From: Bacteroidales bacterium UBA4070
GTDB taxonomy: Bacteria > Bacteroidota > Bacteroidia > Bacteroidales > VadinHA17
Length of the DNA stretch: 64,000 nucleotides
Direction: 5' to 3'
Assembly: GCA_002383485.1 (NCBI GenBank)
Contig: DFYY01000025.1
Coordinates: 1-64,000 of the forward strand
Shown here: one piece after another, positions 17,030 to 26,151 of the stretch
How the letters are laid out: every line of letters begins with the position of its first letter
Numbering within the stretch: the first letter of the stretch is position 1
Position numbers and translations under genes: made by a program
The notes under the pieces: generated by a model
The model's database searches: none
What the model saw: only the letters and a program-made list of their open reading frames with translations
What the model was told of the DNA's origin: nothing

Positions 17030-17608
17030 GTGACTATCACGGAAACTGAACTGGTTGAAAGGCTTAAAAGGGGAGACCTCGTAGCTTTTGACATGATCTA
17101 CAACATGTATGCCGGTCGTCTCTATGCCTTCAGCATGAAATACCTGAAGTCCTCAGAAGAAGCCGAGGAACTGGTACAGTCTGTTTTCATGAAGGTGTGG
17201 GAAAATCACGGGAGACTCGACAAGGACCTCTCATTCAAGTCATTCCTTTTTACAATTGCATACAATGAGATCTGCAGGCTATTCCGCAGGAAGAGTTACC
17301 TCAGGAAGTACATCGAGGAGGCAGTGCGGACTGATACCAGAGCAGATACCTCTTCGGAGGATAACTCAGAATTTCATTCGCTCCTGGCGGAGGTGGAAAA
17401 AATAATCGCCGGCCTGCCGGAAAGGCAGAGGAAGGCATTCATAATGTGCAAAATAGACGGAATGCCGGCAAAGGAGGTGGCTGCCGGCCTAGGGCTCTCG
17501 CCCGGAACAGTTGACAACTACGTCTCCTCTACAATCAAAATGATACGCAGCAGACTGTCCGGTGAAAGCTTTCCCGTTATTCTCTTCGCTGCACTTTTTC
17601 TCTTCTGA
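17030..17608 (+). CDS. ECF RNA polymerase sigma-70 factor (FecI type)
   Basis: A sigma factor of about 192 residues that controls the FecR/SusC/SusD genes downstream (family knowledge plus position). Region 2 contains AFDMIYNMYAGRLYAFSMKYLKSSEEAEELVQSVFMKVWEN in pieces, and region 4 has LPERQRKAFIMCKIDGMPAKEVAAGLGLSPGTVDNYVSSTI. The hydrophobic C-terminal tail FPVILFAALFLF is typical of the Bacteroidota subgroup. A TTG at 17006 gives eight more residues, but it overlaps the -7 box; the GTG at 17030 (TITETELVERL) is chosen. No ATG is available near the 5' end. Confidence 0.9.
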   Translation: MTITETELVERLKRGDLVAFDMIYNMYAGRLYAFSMKYLKSSEEAEELVQSVFMKVWENHGRLDKDLSFKSFLFTIAYNEICRLFRRKSYLRKYIEEAVRTDTRADTSSEDNSEFHSLLAEVEKIIAGLPERQRKAFIMCKIDGMPAKEVAAGLGLSPGTVDNYVSSTIKMIRSRLSGESFPVILFAALFLF

Positions 17609-17722
17609 CCCCGGTCAAACTTCCCGATTCTTATTTTTTTTTTAATTTTTATGTGAGATTTTTGATTCCCGGGGGTATATACATATATCACGGGGAAAAA
17701 ATCACCGTAAACAGGAAGATAG

Positions 17723-18760
17723 ATGATATTGAACAATAACAGGGAGAAAAACAGGCTTACGGACTTTGTTAACGGCAAATCCTCAGAGGCTGAGGTCAAT
17801 GAGATAATTGACATGCTTGCTGCAGGAGAAGATAACGCTCAACTCAGAAAAGTTCTCGAAGATGACTGGAACAGCCTCACAGACAGCAATATTACTTCAG
17901 ACGACAAACTGTCTGCGATGCTTGACTGCATACATCATAAGATCAGACTCAATGAGTTTGGCAGGGTCAGGAGTCTGACAGAGAGGCTGACAACATTTTA
18001 TTCAAGGGTTGCAGCTGTTATTCTGATACCGCTTCTCGCCGGTTCGGGATATCTGCTTTTCCGGGACAGAGCCGTGAATGGCGGAACAACTCCGAAAACT
18101 TCAATCTATGCCCCCGCCGGCTCGCGTGTTTCCTTCACTTTGCCGGACGGCACCGAGGGAATGCTTAACAGCGGATCAACACTGGCATATGCTATGCCAT
18201 TTACCTCGGACAGGGCCGTCTCGCTGACCGGTGAGGCCTGGTTCGAGGTTGCTCATGATGAAAAGCACCCTTTTACAGTTGACGCAGGAGATCTTGATCT
18301 GACTGTTCTCGGAACCACCTTTAATGTCAGCGCCTATCCTGAGGAAGACTACGTCGAGGTTGTCCTTGAGAGCGGAAAGGTCCTTGCAAATTGTGAACAC
18401 TATAAGGATGGGATGATCATGAGCCCGTCAGAAAAACTGGTCTATGAGAATGGCCGGGTGACAAGGAGCACAACAGATCCGTCAAAGTACTCTTCATGGA
18501 CTGATGGGAAGCTTGTTTTCAGAAGTGATTCGATGTCAGAAGTCGCAAGGCGAATTGAACGCTGGTACAATGTCAGGGTTGAGATCATGGACGATGACCT
18601 GGAAAAATACTCTTTCCGCGCCACCTTTGAGGATGATCCTCTCGAGGAAGTTCTCAAGTTCCTGAGCATGACCTCTCCGATCAGATATGAGATAACACCA
18701 AGGTATCTTGCTGAAGACTCGACATATACACGGAGTGTAGTAAAAATATACCTGAAATGA
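17723..18760 (+). CDS. FecR-family anti-sigma factor
   Basis: A 345-residue inner-membrane regulator that holds or activates the ECF sigma factor. The N-terminal cytoplasmic region (about 1-85) is followed by one membrane segment (VAAVILIPLLAGSGYLLF) and a periplasmic FecR domain with APAGSRVSFTLPDGTEGMLNSGSTLAY and LTGEAWFEVAHDEKHPFTV. The C-terminal part (about 255-340) has FRSDSMSEVARRIERWYNV and is the DUF4974 domain that contacts the STN domain of the cognate SusC. It lies 114 bp after the sigma gene and 134 bp before susC, consistent with a cell-surface signalling cascade. Confidence 0.93.
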   Translation: MILNNNREKNRLTDFVNGKSSEAEVNEIIDMLAAGEDNAQLRKVLEDDWNSLTDSNITSDDKLSAMLDCIHHKIRLNEFGRVRSLTERLTTFYSRVAAVILIPLLAGSGYLLFRDRAVNGGTTPKTSIYAPAGSRVSFTLPDGTEGMLNSGSTLAYAMPFTSDRAVSLTGEAWFEVAHDEKHPFTVDAGDLDLTVLGTTFNVSAYPEEDYVEVVLESGKVLANCEHYKDGMIMSPSEKLVYENGRVTRSTTDPSKYSSWTDGKLVFRSDSMSEVARRIERWYNVRVEIMDDDLEKYSFRATFEDDPLEEVLKFLSMTSPIRYEITPRYLAEDSTYTRSVVKIYLK

Positions 18761-18820
18761 TAATCCAAATCAAACCCCGAAACAAATGAAAACGATCCAC
18801 AGTCCGTAACCACACAAAAA

Positions 18821-18846
18821 AAGGAAATCGCGCCAACGATTTCCTT
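18821..18846. promoter_or_regulatory. perfect hairpin between fecR and susC
   Basis: A 10-bp perfect inverted repeat (aaggaaatcg / cgatttcctt) with a 6-base loop lies 48 bp upstream of the susC ATG. On the plus strand it is followed by A residues, so it is not a classical terminator there; it could stabilise or attenuate the susC mRNA leader. On the minus strand it is followed by a T run and would stop antisense transcripts. Confidence 0.65.
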
Positions 18847-18894
18847 AAAAAACATCCTTGAATGATATTTTTTAACCTGAAAACTTTCAAAGTT

Positions 18895-21800
18895 ATGAAA
18901 AAAAACAACCACCGGGGGAAGGCGCCAGGCCTGCCTCTGAAAAAAATCTTCCTGACAATGCGTATTGCAATTGCTCTTATGCTGCTTGGGATAATGCAGG
19001 CTTATGCAACAGACGCCTACTCCCAGAAGACAAGACTGACGCTGAACATTAACGATGCGCCTCTTGTGACAGTGCTTGATAAGATTGAGGCAGAGACGGA
19101 ATTCTTTTTCCTCTACAACGAAAAGCTCCTCGACACTGATCGCAAGGTCTCGGTCTCAGCTAATAATCAGCTGATTGACACTGTTCTCGACAAGCTCTTT
19201 GCCGGAACGGATGTGACACATACGATAATTGACCGCAAGATCATTCTCGCTCCGGGTTACCTTACCGGAGAAAGTGAAGCCCAACAGCTCAGAATCGCCG
19301 GAAAAGTTACAAATTCCAACGGTGAACCGCTTCCCGGTGTCACGATAGCGGTAAAGGGCAGAATACTCGGCACGGCAACGGCAATAGACGGCACCTTTAC
19401 CCTGGACAATGTGCAGGCATCTGATGTGCTTATATTTTCGTTTATCGGGATGAAAAGCGAGGAGGTGCCTGTAGGATCACAGACCGTCTTTAATATTGTC
19501 CTTAATGAAGAACTGATTGGCATGGATGCGGTGGTTGTCACTGCCCTGGGCATAAAAAGGGAGGAAAAGGCTCTTGGCTACGCCGTTCAGAAGGTCTCGG
19601 GCGATGTGGTCTCAACGGTTAAGGGTGTTGATATTGGCACCTCTCTTACCGGCAAGGTGGCCGGTCTGCTGGTACGGAACAGCTCAGAGTTCTCTGCAGA
19701 ACCTGAAATATTCGTCCGCGGTGAGAAACCTCTGCTTGTCATTGACGGAGTGCCCTACGGAAACATGACAATGCGTGACCTCCCCTCCGATGATATTGAA
19801 GCAATCAGCGTACTTAAAGGCGCTACGGCCACTGCGCTATACGGCTCAAGAGGAGCAGGCGGTGCAATTATGGTGACTACAAGAAGGGGAGCGGACAAAA
19901 ACGGGCTCACAGTCAGCCTCAACAGCAGCACAATGTTTACCGCCGGATACCTTGCCATCCCGGAGATGCAGTCAACTTACGGCCGCGTGGTCAACACCTC
20001 CACGAACACCTATGCCCGCTCAGGCGACGGCTCGTGGGGCGTGCCGCTCGACGGAAGGGAGGTAATACAGTGGGACCCGGTTTCAAAATCCATGAAACTC
20101 ATGCCCTACCTGCCGATAGGCAAGGATAACTTCCAGAACTTCCTCCAGCAGGGATTCATCCTGAACAACAATGTCAGCATAGTACAGCAGAGTGAGCTCG
20201 GAAGCCTCAGGGCATCGGCTACTACCGTGCAGAACAGGGGCCAGTATCCGAACTCAATGTTTAACAAGGTGACATACACAATTGGCGGGGATATGAGAAT
20301 AGACAAGTTCTCGCTGGCATCTTCAATCGCCTACAACAAGCAGACATCCCCGAACGTGGGCTTCAGCGGTTATACCGGATATGACCCGATGTATAACATA
20401 CTGGTGTGGTCTGCCCCTGACTATGACATCAGAGACTATGAAGACTACTGGGTTGTGCCCGATGAAGTACAGAACAACAGTTATACAAGTACCAACAACA
20501 ACCCCTGGTTTGACAGGTACGAGAGGATCCACAGCATCAACAAGGATGTCTTCAATGTAAGCCTCGACATGGGATATGACATCATGCCGTGGTTGAAGGC
20601 AATCCTTCGCAGCGGGTATGACATTTACAGTGACCGCCAGGAAGTCAGGATCTCAAAGGGGTCATTCCAGGGCGGTGGAAGCGCTACAGTTATTCCGGGC
20701 GGCACCGAGATATGGGGTGAGTCGCAAAGAGGGTCGTACAACCTGGGCCTCAGCAGGGGATTCAGCATAAACAATGACCTGATGCTGACGGCAGATAAGA
20801 CATTCGATGATTTCACAGTCAGCGCCCTCGCCGGCGGAACAATATTCTTCCGTCAGAATGACGGGATTGAGGCCAGGACACAGGGTGGTCTCTCCATCCC
20901 GGGATTCTACTCCCTCAAGGCTTCTATCAACCCTGCAGTGGTCGGATCAACCCTCAGCCGCCAGCAGGTAAACAGCCTTTACGGCCGCCTGGCTCTCTCC
21001 TGGAATAGCCTTGTTTACGCAGAGGCAACCCTCAGGAACGACTGGAGTTCAACCCTCCCTGAAACGACAAGGTCTTACCTTTATCCATCAGTCTCCGGAA
21101 GCTTCATTGCATCAAACCTGCTTCCTGAGCTTGACTGGCTCTCACTCTGGAAGATCCGCAGTTCATGGACCTCCTATAAGACTCCGGCAAAAGTGTTTGA
21201 CATAAATTCGGTCTACACTATTACCAATAATGCCTGGGGAGCTCTCAGCGCAGCTTCACTCCCCACAACAATCAGGGGCACAGACCTGCTGCCTGAATCC
21301 GCAGGCACATTTGAGATCGGTACTATGGTCAACCTCTTTAAAAACAGAGCATCAGTCGACCTTACCTGGTACAGGAAAAGAATGTATGACTTTATAAAAT
21401 TTGCCCCCATCACTCCTGCAACAGGATTCTCCAACAGACTTCTTAACATCGATGAGGAGTGGGTGAGAAAAGGCGTCGAGATAGAGGCAAACGTGACCCC
21501 GGTCAAAACTGAAAACTGGCAGTGGAACATGGCTGTCAACTGGTCAACATATGCAACCTGCTATCTACAGCTTGACTCGCTTTACTCAGCTGACAGGCCA
21601 TGGGTCCAGGAGGGTGCCCGGACGGACCATTATGTTCTCCGTGACTATCTGAAAGATCCTGACGGAAACATTATTCATAACAACGGCCTTCCGCTCTATT
21701 CAGGGTATGATACCAAATTTGGCAACTATGAGCCGGACTGGATCTGGGGTTTGAGCAACACCGTAAGATACAGGAACTGGGCTCTGACAGTCTCTGCCGA

Positions 21801-22323
21801 CGGCAGGGTTGGAGGTATAGCGCAGACCACCACCGAGATGTACATGTGGAGAGCCGGCTCACATCCCAACTCTGTTGTGCCTGAACGTTATCTTGATGCC
21901 ACACAGCCCGGTACGAAAAATTATATCGGAGAAGGTGTCAAGGTGGTGGAAGGAACGGTTACCTATGACACCTACGGAAACATCACAAGTGACACCAGGG
22001 TATTTGCACCAAATGATATTGCTGTAACATACAAGACCTATACCGAAGCCATGCATAAGGGTACTGCCTGGGGAGGATCACCCTCACCAATAGATGCTTA
22101 CAGCACCACTTTCTTCAAGATCAGGGAGGTTGCTCTTACCTACCGTGTGCCGCAGGAGTTCTGCAACAGGCTTGGTATGGAGGGAGTTTCGGTCTCAGCA
22201 ATCGGACAGAACGTATTGCTCTGGGCTAAGCAGTTCAAATATTCCGATCCCGACGGAGGCTCGGAAAACTTTATTGACCCGGCAGTAAGATACCTGGGGA
22301 TAAACCTCAAAATTGGTTTCTAA
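18895..22323 (+). CDS. susC: SusC/RagA-type TonB-dependent receptor with STN domain
   Basis: An outer-membrane importer of about 1142 residues that partners SusD. The ATG at 18895 (MKKNNHRGK) is chosen over one 11 codons upstream. In order it has a signal peptide, an STN domain (about 40-115, LTLNINDAPLVTVLDKIEAETEFFF), a carboxypeptidase-regulatory domain (about 130-215), the plug with LLVIDGVPYGN and ISVLKGATATALYGSRGAGGAIMVTT, and a beta barrel ending in LGINLKIGF. The STN domain means it signals through the FecR protein to the ECF sigma. The plug is short around VRNSSEFSAEPEIFVRG. The substrate is not evident: no glycoside hydrolase or peptidase gene follows. Confidence 0.95.
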   Translation: MKKNNHRGKAPGLPLKKIFLTMRIAIALMLLGIMQAYATDAYSQKTRLTLNINDAPLVTVLDKIEAETEFFFLYNEKLLDTDRKVSVSANNQLIDTVLDKLFAGTDVTHTIIDRKIILAPGYLTGESEAQQLRIAGKVTNSNGEPLPGVTIAVKGRILGTATAIDGTFTLDNVQASDVLIFSFIGMKSEEVPVGSQTVFNIVLNEELIGMDAVVVTALGIKREEKALGYAVQKVSGDVVSTVKGVDIGTSLTGKVAGLLVRNSSEFSAEPEIFVRGEKPLLVIDGVPYGNMTMRDLPSDDIEAISVLKGATATALYGSRGAGGAIMVTTRRGADKNGLTVSLNSSTMFTAGYLAIPEMQSTYGRVVNTSTNTYARSGDGSWGVPLDGREVIQWDPVSKSMKLMPYLPIGKDNFQNFLQQGFILNNNVSIVQQSELGSLRASATTVQNRGQYPNSMFNKVTYTIGGDMRIDKFSLASSIAYNKQTSPNVGFSGYTGYDPMYNILVWSAPDYDIRDYEDYWVVPDEVQNNSYTSTNNNPWFDRYERIHSINKDVFNVSLDMGYDIMPWLKAILRSGYDIYSDRQEVRISKGSFQGGGSATVIPGGTEIWGESQRGSYNLGLSRGFSINNDLMLTADKTFDDFTVSALAGGTIFFRQNDGIEARTQGGLSIPGFYSLKASINPAVVGSTLSRQQVNSLYGRLALSWNSLVYAEATLRNDWSSTLPETTRSYLYPSVSGSFIASNLLPELDWLSLWKIRSSWTSYKTPAKVFDINSVYTITNNAWGALSAASLPTTIRGTDLLPESAGTFEIGTMVNLFKNRASVDLTWYRKRMYDFIKFAPITPATGFSNRLLNIDEEWVRKGVEIEANVTPVKTENWQWNMAVNWSTYATCYLQLDSLYSADRPWVQEGARTDHYVLRDYLKDPDGNIIHNNGLPLYSGYDTKFGNYEPDWIWGLSNTVRYRNWALTVSADGRVGGIAQTTTEMYMWRAGSHPNSVVPERYLDATQPGTKNYIGEGVKVVEGTVTYDTYGNITSDTRVFAPNDIAVTYKTYTEAMHKGTAWGGSPSPIDAYSTTFFKIREVALTYRVPQEFCNRLGMEGVSVSAIGQNVLLWAKQFKYSDPDGGSENFIDPAVRYLGINLKIGF

Positions 22324-22339
22324 CCATTTAAAATGCAGA

Positions 22340-23869
22340 ATGATGAAAAAGATGAACATAATTACGGGTCTTGTGCTGCTGGCGGCAATAATGGCAACCG
22401 GTTGCAACAAGTTCGAAGAGCTCAATACCAACCCGAATACCACTACCGTAGCCAGCGCATCCATGCTCTGTACAAAGGCAATACTGAATGTTACAGCCTT
22501 CAGCGGCCGCGATGGCAAGGTGATGATATCAGACAATGCCCTGCCCAAATATGTTGGCTATGCCAATGAAGGGCAGCTGGGAACACAGTATAATACAATA
22601 GGCGCAACCGACTTCGGCGGGCTGCTGATTCTTCCGAACCTTGACCAGATGCTTGAAGAGGCTGAGGGTACGATAATGGAGAACTCCTATAAGGGGGTGG
22701 CAAGCTTTGTGAAAGCTTACCGTTTCTTTCGGTTGACTATTGAGACAGGCGACATGCCCTATTCAGAAGCCAATAATGGTGCAGATGGGCTATACAGGCC
22801 AAAATATGACACCCAGGAAGAAATTTTTCTGGGTATTCTGGATGAACTGAAAGCAGCTGACCAATACTTTGCTCAGGGCGTTGCTTTCAATGGTGACCCA
22901 ACCCCCTTCAATGGTGATCCGGACAAATGGCGCAGGGCAGTAAACGCTACAGCACTCAAAATCCTCATGACCCTGAGCAAGAAGGAAAATGTTGCCTCAC
23001 TCAATGTAAAATCACGCTTCGCAGAGATCGTTAATGGCGGTTATCTCATGCAGCCATCAACAGGTTTTCTGGGTCTTAATTATTCAACCCAGAATAAACA
23101 CCCCCTCTCAGGTACAAATGACCTCTTCACCAGCAGGACTGTCATGAGCTCACTACTGGTGGATAATCTCAAGCTTCTGAATGACAGGCGGATGTATTAT
23201 TACGCAGAACCTGCAGCAGCACAGATCATTGCCGGTTTTACCGAGGTTGATCCTGAAGCCTATGCCGGGGTGGATGTTTCAATTGATTATGCCACGATGA
23301 ACGCAGGTCACAGCGCCGGTATATATTCTCTTCTGAACAAGCGTTACCTGCAGGAGGAGGCTACTGAGCCGCGCCGCCTCATGACATATGCAGAACAGCA
23401 GCTGATCCTCGCCGAGGCCAGGATCCTGGGATGGATTACCACGGGAACAGCCCAGGAGTATTATGAACAGGGGGTAAAAGCTGCCCTCGGACATTTCCTG
23501 ACTGTAAACAGCGCCTATGCACATACTATGACTATCAACCAGGCATATATTGACGGTTATCTGACAGGGGAGGCGGCCTTTAAAACTGAGCAGACGGACC
23601 AGCTGAAGCAGATCTGGATGCAGCGTTACCTGCTCAATTTCATGCAGGATGCGCAGTACAGCTACTTTGAGTACAGAAGGACCTCCTATCCGGAATTCCC
23701 GATCAATCCCGCAACCAGCCTGAATGAGAATAATCCGAACGGACTGCCCATGAGATGGCTGTATCCTTCATCCGAGACAAACTATAACCGTGAAAACCTC
23801 ATCGAAGCCCTTGACAGGCAGTACGATGGTTACGATGAGATCAACAAGCTAATGTGGTTACTTAAATAG
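22340..23869 (+). CDS. susD: SusD/RagB-type surface lipoprotein
   Basis: A surface-exposed nutrient-binding lipoprotein of about 509 residues that caps the SusC channel. The start MMKKMN at 22340 lies 17 bp after the susC stop. A lipobox MATGC is followed by NKFEELNTNPN, the usual SusD opening; the C-terminal region with RWLYPSSETNYN is typical of the SusD-like_2 subgroup, whose members often serve peptide or non-starch ligands. TPR-like helices run through the middle (LRKRYLQEEATEPRRLMTY-like segment). The module ends here and is followed by strong hairpins; no degradative enzyme gene is downstream. Confidence 0.93.
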   Translation: MMKKMNIITGLVLLAAIMATGCNKFEELNTNPNTTTVASASMLCTKAILNVTAFSGRDGKVMISDNALPKYVGYANEGQLGTQYNTIGATDFGGLLILPNLDQMLEEAEGTIMENSYKGVASFVKAYRFFRLTIETGDMPYSEANNGADGLYRPKYDTQEEIFLGILDELKAADQYFAQGVAFNGDPTPFNGDPDKWRRAVNATALKILMTLSKKENVASLNVKSRFAEIVNGGYLMQPSTGFLGLNYSTQNKHPLSGTNDLFTSRTVMSSLLVDNLKLLNDRRMYYYAEPAAAQIIAGFTEVDPEAYAGVDVSIDYATMNAGHSAGIYSLLNKRYLQEEATEPRRLMTYAEQQLILAEARILGWITTGTAQEYYEQGVKAALGHFLTVNSAYAHTMTINQAYIDGYLTGEAAFKTEQTDQLKQIWMQRYLLNFMQDAQYSYFEYRRTSYPEFPINPATSLNENNPNGLPMRWLYPSSETNYNRENLIEALDRQYDGYDEINKLMWLLK

Positions 23870-23892
23870 ATTTTGGTTAGTGATTTTAGGGT

Positions 23893-23922
23893 GGACGTGC
23901 CGGTTATGTGTACCGGACGTCC
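23893..23922 (+). repeat. hairpin after susD
   Basis: GGACGT and ACGTCC with an inner CCGGT/ACCGG form a strong stem with one bulged G and a 7-base loop, 24 bp after the susD stop. It precedes the T-tract terminator at 23931-23958 and could protect the 3' end of the susCD transcript. Confidence 0.65.
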
Positions 23923-23930
23923 AGGTAAAG

Positions 23931-23958
23931 ACCCCGGGGTGATACTCCGGGGTTTTTT
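23931..23958 (+). terminator. Rho-independent terminator of the susCD unit
   Basis: A 7-bp stem (accccgg/ccggggt) closes a 9-base loop and runs into a T tract. It lies just before the stop codon of the convergent fucU gene. Confidence 0.8.
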
Positions 23959-24391
23959 ACAGGACCGGCGTAACCCCCTTGATAAGAATGATATTCCCGT
24001 ATTTGACCGTCTCGCCGGTCATCACCACGGCAAAAGCCTTCGCGGCACGCTCGTAAAAGGTAAAACGGTCAAGCTTCTTCACGGGCGGCACATCCGGAAC
24101 TGCCTTCCTGATCTGGTCCAGATAGGAGGCTTCGACAGCAGGATCAGACTGGTCGCCGGCAACCGGCTCCATCATAATGACAGGATGCGGAACATAACTG
24201 TCGAGCTCAAGCAGGGGCATGATGGCCTCAAGCAGATCGGCTATGCGGAGCCCGTCTGCCCGCACCACCCTTTTGCCAATGCTTTCGCCCGGAAAATGGG
24301 CATCAGCCAGAACCAGTTCGTCGCCGTGACCCATGCGGGCCAGGACATCCAGGAGATCGGGAGAGATGAGTGGAGAGATTCCTTTAAGCAT
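23957..24391 (-). CDS. fucU: RbsD/FucU-family sugar mutarotase
   Basis: A 144-residue cytosolic protein of the RbsD/FucU family, which interconverts anomers of fucose or ribose. The opening MLKGISPLISPDLLDVLARMGHGDELVLADAHFP is read in pieces as the standard N terminus, with the catalytic histidine in MGHGDE and DAHFP. The C-terminal KYGNIILIKGV is the usual end. Length and the LISPDLL signature fit FucU better than RbsD. No fucose isomerase, kinase or aldolase is adjacent; the shortened FGGY kinase-like gene is 10 kb away. Confidence 0.92.
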   Translation of the reverse strand: MLKGISPLISPDLLDVLARMGHGDELVLADAHFPGESIGKRVVRADGLRIADLLEAIMPLLELDSYVPHPVIMMEPVAGDQSDPAVEASYLDQIRKAVPDVPPVKKLDRFTFYERAAKAFAVVMTGETVKYGNIILIKGVTPVL

Positions 24392-24624
24392 AGGTGCAGG
24401 TTTTTACAGATTGTGAATTTACGCAATTACAATTCTTCCACCTTGCCGGGGTTGGAGTTTTTTCCCGGTATCTTCTCTATTCAAACCATCTCACATGGCA
24501 AACTGATGACTATCTTACAGCGAATGGCAGGCCATTAAGAATTGTAGAAGGAAGATCAAACAATTTGCCCCCGGGGTGGTTATTTGTTTATTTACTAAAT
24601 TCAACCAATAAAACAGCACCAATA

Positions 24625-25431
24625 ATGAAACCAACCGATTTCTTCACCCTGGCCAACGGAGTAACTATCCCCGCAATAGGTTTCGGGACGTGGCAGATCC
24701 CTCCCGGGGATGTCGCATATAACGCGGTCAGTGAGGCTCTGCGGGCCGGATACCGCCATATTGACACAGCCCAGGCATACGGCAACGAAGCCAGCGTGGG
24801 CAAGGCAATCATTGACTCGGGCATCCCCCGTAGTGAGATATTCGTGACATCAAAGCTGCCGGCGGAGATAAAGAGTTATGAAAAGGCAGTCAGGCACGCT
24901 GAACTGACGATGAAGAACATCGGCCTCGATTACATCGATCTTTATCTCATTCACGCACCGTGGCCATGGACAGAGATCGGCACTGACTATACCAGAGAGA
25001 ATATCGAGGTATGGAAAGCAATGGAGGAGTTTTACGAGAGCGGGAAAACCCGTTCAATCGGTATATCCAACTTCAGCGTAAAAGATATTGATGCAATTCT
25101 GGAGAACTCCCGCATCAACCCCATGGTCAACCAGATCAAGCTTCACATTGGCCACAGGCAGCAGGAAATCACCGCGCACAACCGGAAGAACGTGATCCTT
25201 GTTGAGGGCTATTCACCTCTGGCAACAGGCCGGCTGCTGGATAACGGAGAGATAATACGCATCGCTGAAAAATACGGTAAGAGCGTTGCCCAGGTCTCGG
25301 TCAGGTACGTTCTTCAGAAGGGAGCGCTTCCACTGCCCAAATCAGTGCACCCGGAATATATCCGGCAGAATTTCGATGTAGGCTTTGAAATTTCAGAGGA
25401 TGACATTCGCAGCCTTGACAGTCTGAAATAA
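24625..25431 (+). CDS. aldo/keto reductase
   Basis: A 268-residue NADPH-dependent oxidoreductase of the AKR5/2,5-diketogluconate-reductase type. The start at 24625 (MKPTDFFTLANG) is chosen; a longer open frame upstream overlaps the fucU promoter region. The catalytic tetrad is visible as Asp and Tyr in HIDTAQAYGNE, Lys in VTSKLPAE and His in LYLIHAPWP. The cofactor region IPLPKS-like appears as LPLPKSVHPEYIRQN. The substrate is unknown. It is divergent from fucU with 233 bp between. Confidence 0.92.
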   Translation: MKPTDFFTLANGVTIPAIGFGTWQIPPGDVAYNAVSEALRAGYRHIDTAQAYGNEASVGKAIIDSGIPRSEIFVTSKLPAEIKSYEKAVRHAELTMKNIGLDYIDLYLIHAPWPWTEIGTDYTRENIEVWKAMEEFYESGKTRSIGISNFSVKDIDAILENSRINPMVNQIKLHIGHRQQEITAHNRKNVILVEGYSPLATGRLLDNGEIIRIAEKYGKSVAQVSVRYVLQKGALPLPKSVHPEYIRQNFDVGFEISEDDIRSLDSLK

Positions 25432-25503
25432 GTGCTTGAGAGCAGGAATTACTTATTACCTTACTCTTTTAACTACTTTTGGAGTGATATAATTTCATCC
25501 AAG

Positions 25504-25892
25504 GTGATAACTCCTTCCCGCAAAAGGACTCTTTCGCTGCTGACCAATCCCTTCTTTCTGGCAGCGATACCTTCAATTGCGCTCTATTTCATTATCCCTG
25601 TAATGCACCAGAGCGCTACAGGCTTGACCTGAGGTCCTCCACACAGGTGCAGTAGGGTTATTACACCAGCTATTGTGACCTCGACGGTGATGGCTTTCCT
25701 GAACTTATATTCGGTGTATCCACCGGGTTTTCAAAATACCCCAGAAAGATATATGCCTACAACGTGGTAACCGGCTCGCTCATTTCTTCTCCTCAATGCG
25801 GAGGCTTTTTGCTGGGAATAATTCAGCATGACCCCAGTATGCATCCATTTTGCCACGTAAGGTATTGGCTATGTTCCAGAGTTGTTGGTTAA
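25504..25892 (+). pseudogene. remnant of a membrane protein with VCBS/FG-GAP repeats
   Basis: Two open pieces in different frames seem to be remains of one gene. The first (25504-25632, GTG start) encodes about 42 residues with one membrane helix, NPFFLAAIPSIALYFIIPV. The second (25656-25892) encodes YCDLDGDGFPELIFGVSTG and KYPRKIYAYNVVTGSL, a clear VCBS/FG-GAP blade with the DxDGDG calcium motif, and then a stop. Bacteroidota have membrane-anchored sensor proteins with an N-terminal helix followed by such blades. Most of the body would be deleted. The link between the two pieces is an inference; the blade itself is clear. Confidence 0.55.
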
Positions 25893-26151
25893 GTTGTCGT
25901 TTTTGTTCTTCGCTCATACTGTATGTCAATAGAATCCAATTAGTAATACCTCACTCTTGTGCCGTTACATTACCATCCCGTCAAATATTCTGGATAGTAA
26001 AAAAGCAGAACCGTAATCGTTGATACTCAAAGAATGCATATCAAAAATACTAATTGCAATTGAAAATAAGACTGTTGAAATATAAACAACTGATGGGTTG
26101 CTATTTTGAGAAATCTTCTGCTCCTGAGAAATGGATTATGGATGAATCACA
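25893..26151. other. AT-rich intergenic stretch, no gene seen
   Basis: About 260 bp between the decayed gene and the HicA-like stop. It has many short open pieces, no convincing reading frame and no strong hairpin. Base composition is visibly more AT-rich than that of the flanking core genes. Confidence 0.5.

Noticed and set aside
24394..24624. N-terminal extension of the aldo/keto reductase
   Set aside because: The extra residues do not resemble the family, and the ATG at 24625 gives the normal N terminus.
25432..25503. 5' part of a 66-residue open frame after the reductase
   Set aside because: Only the part from 25504 resembles a protein (one membrane helix); the first 24 residues look like chance.
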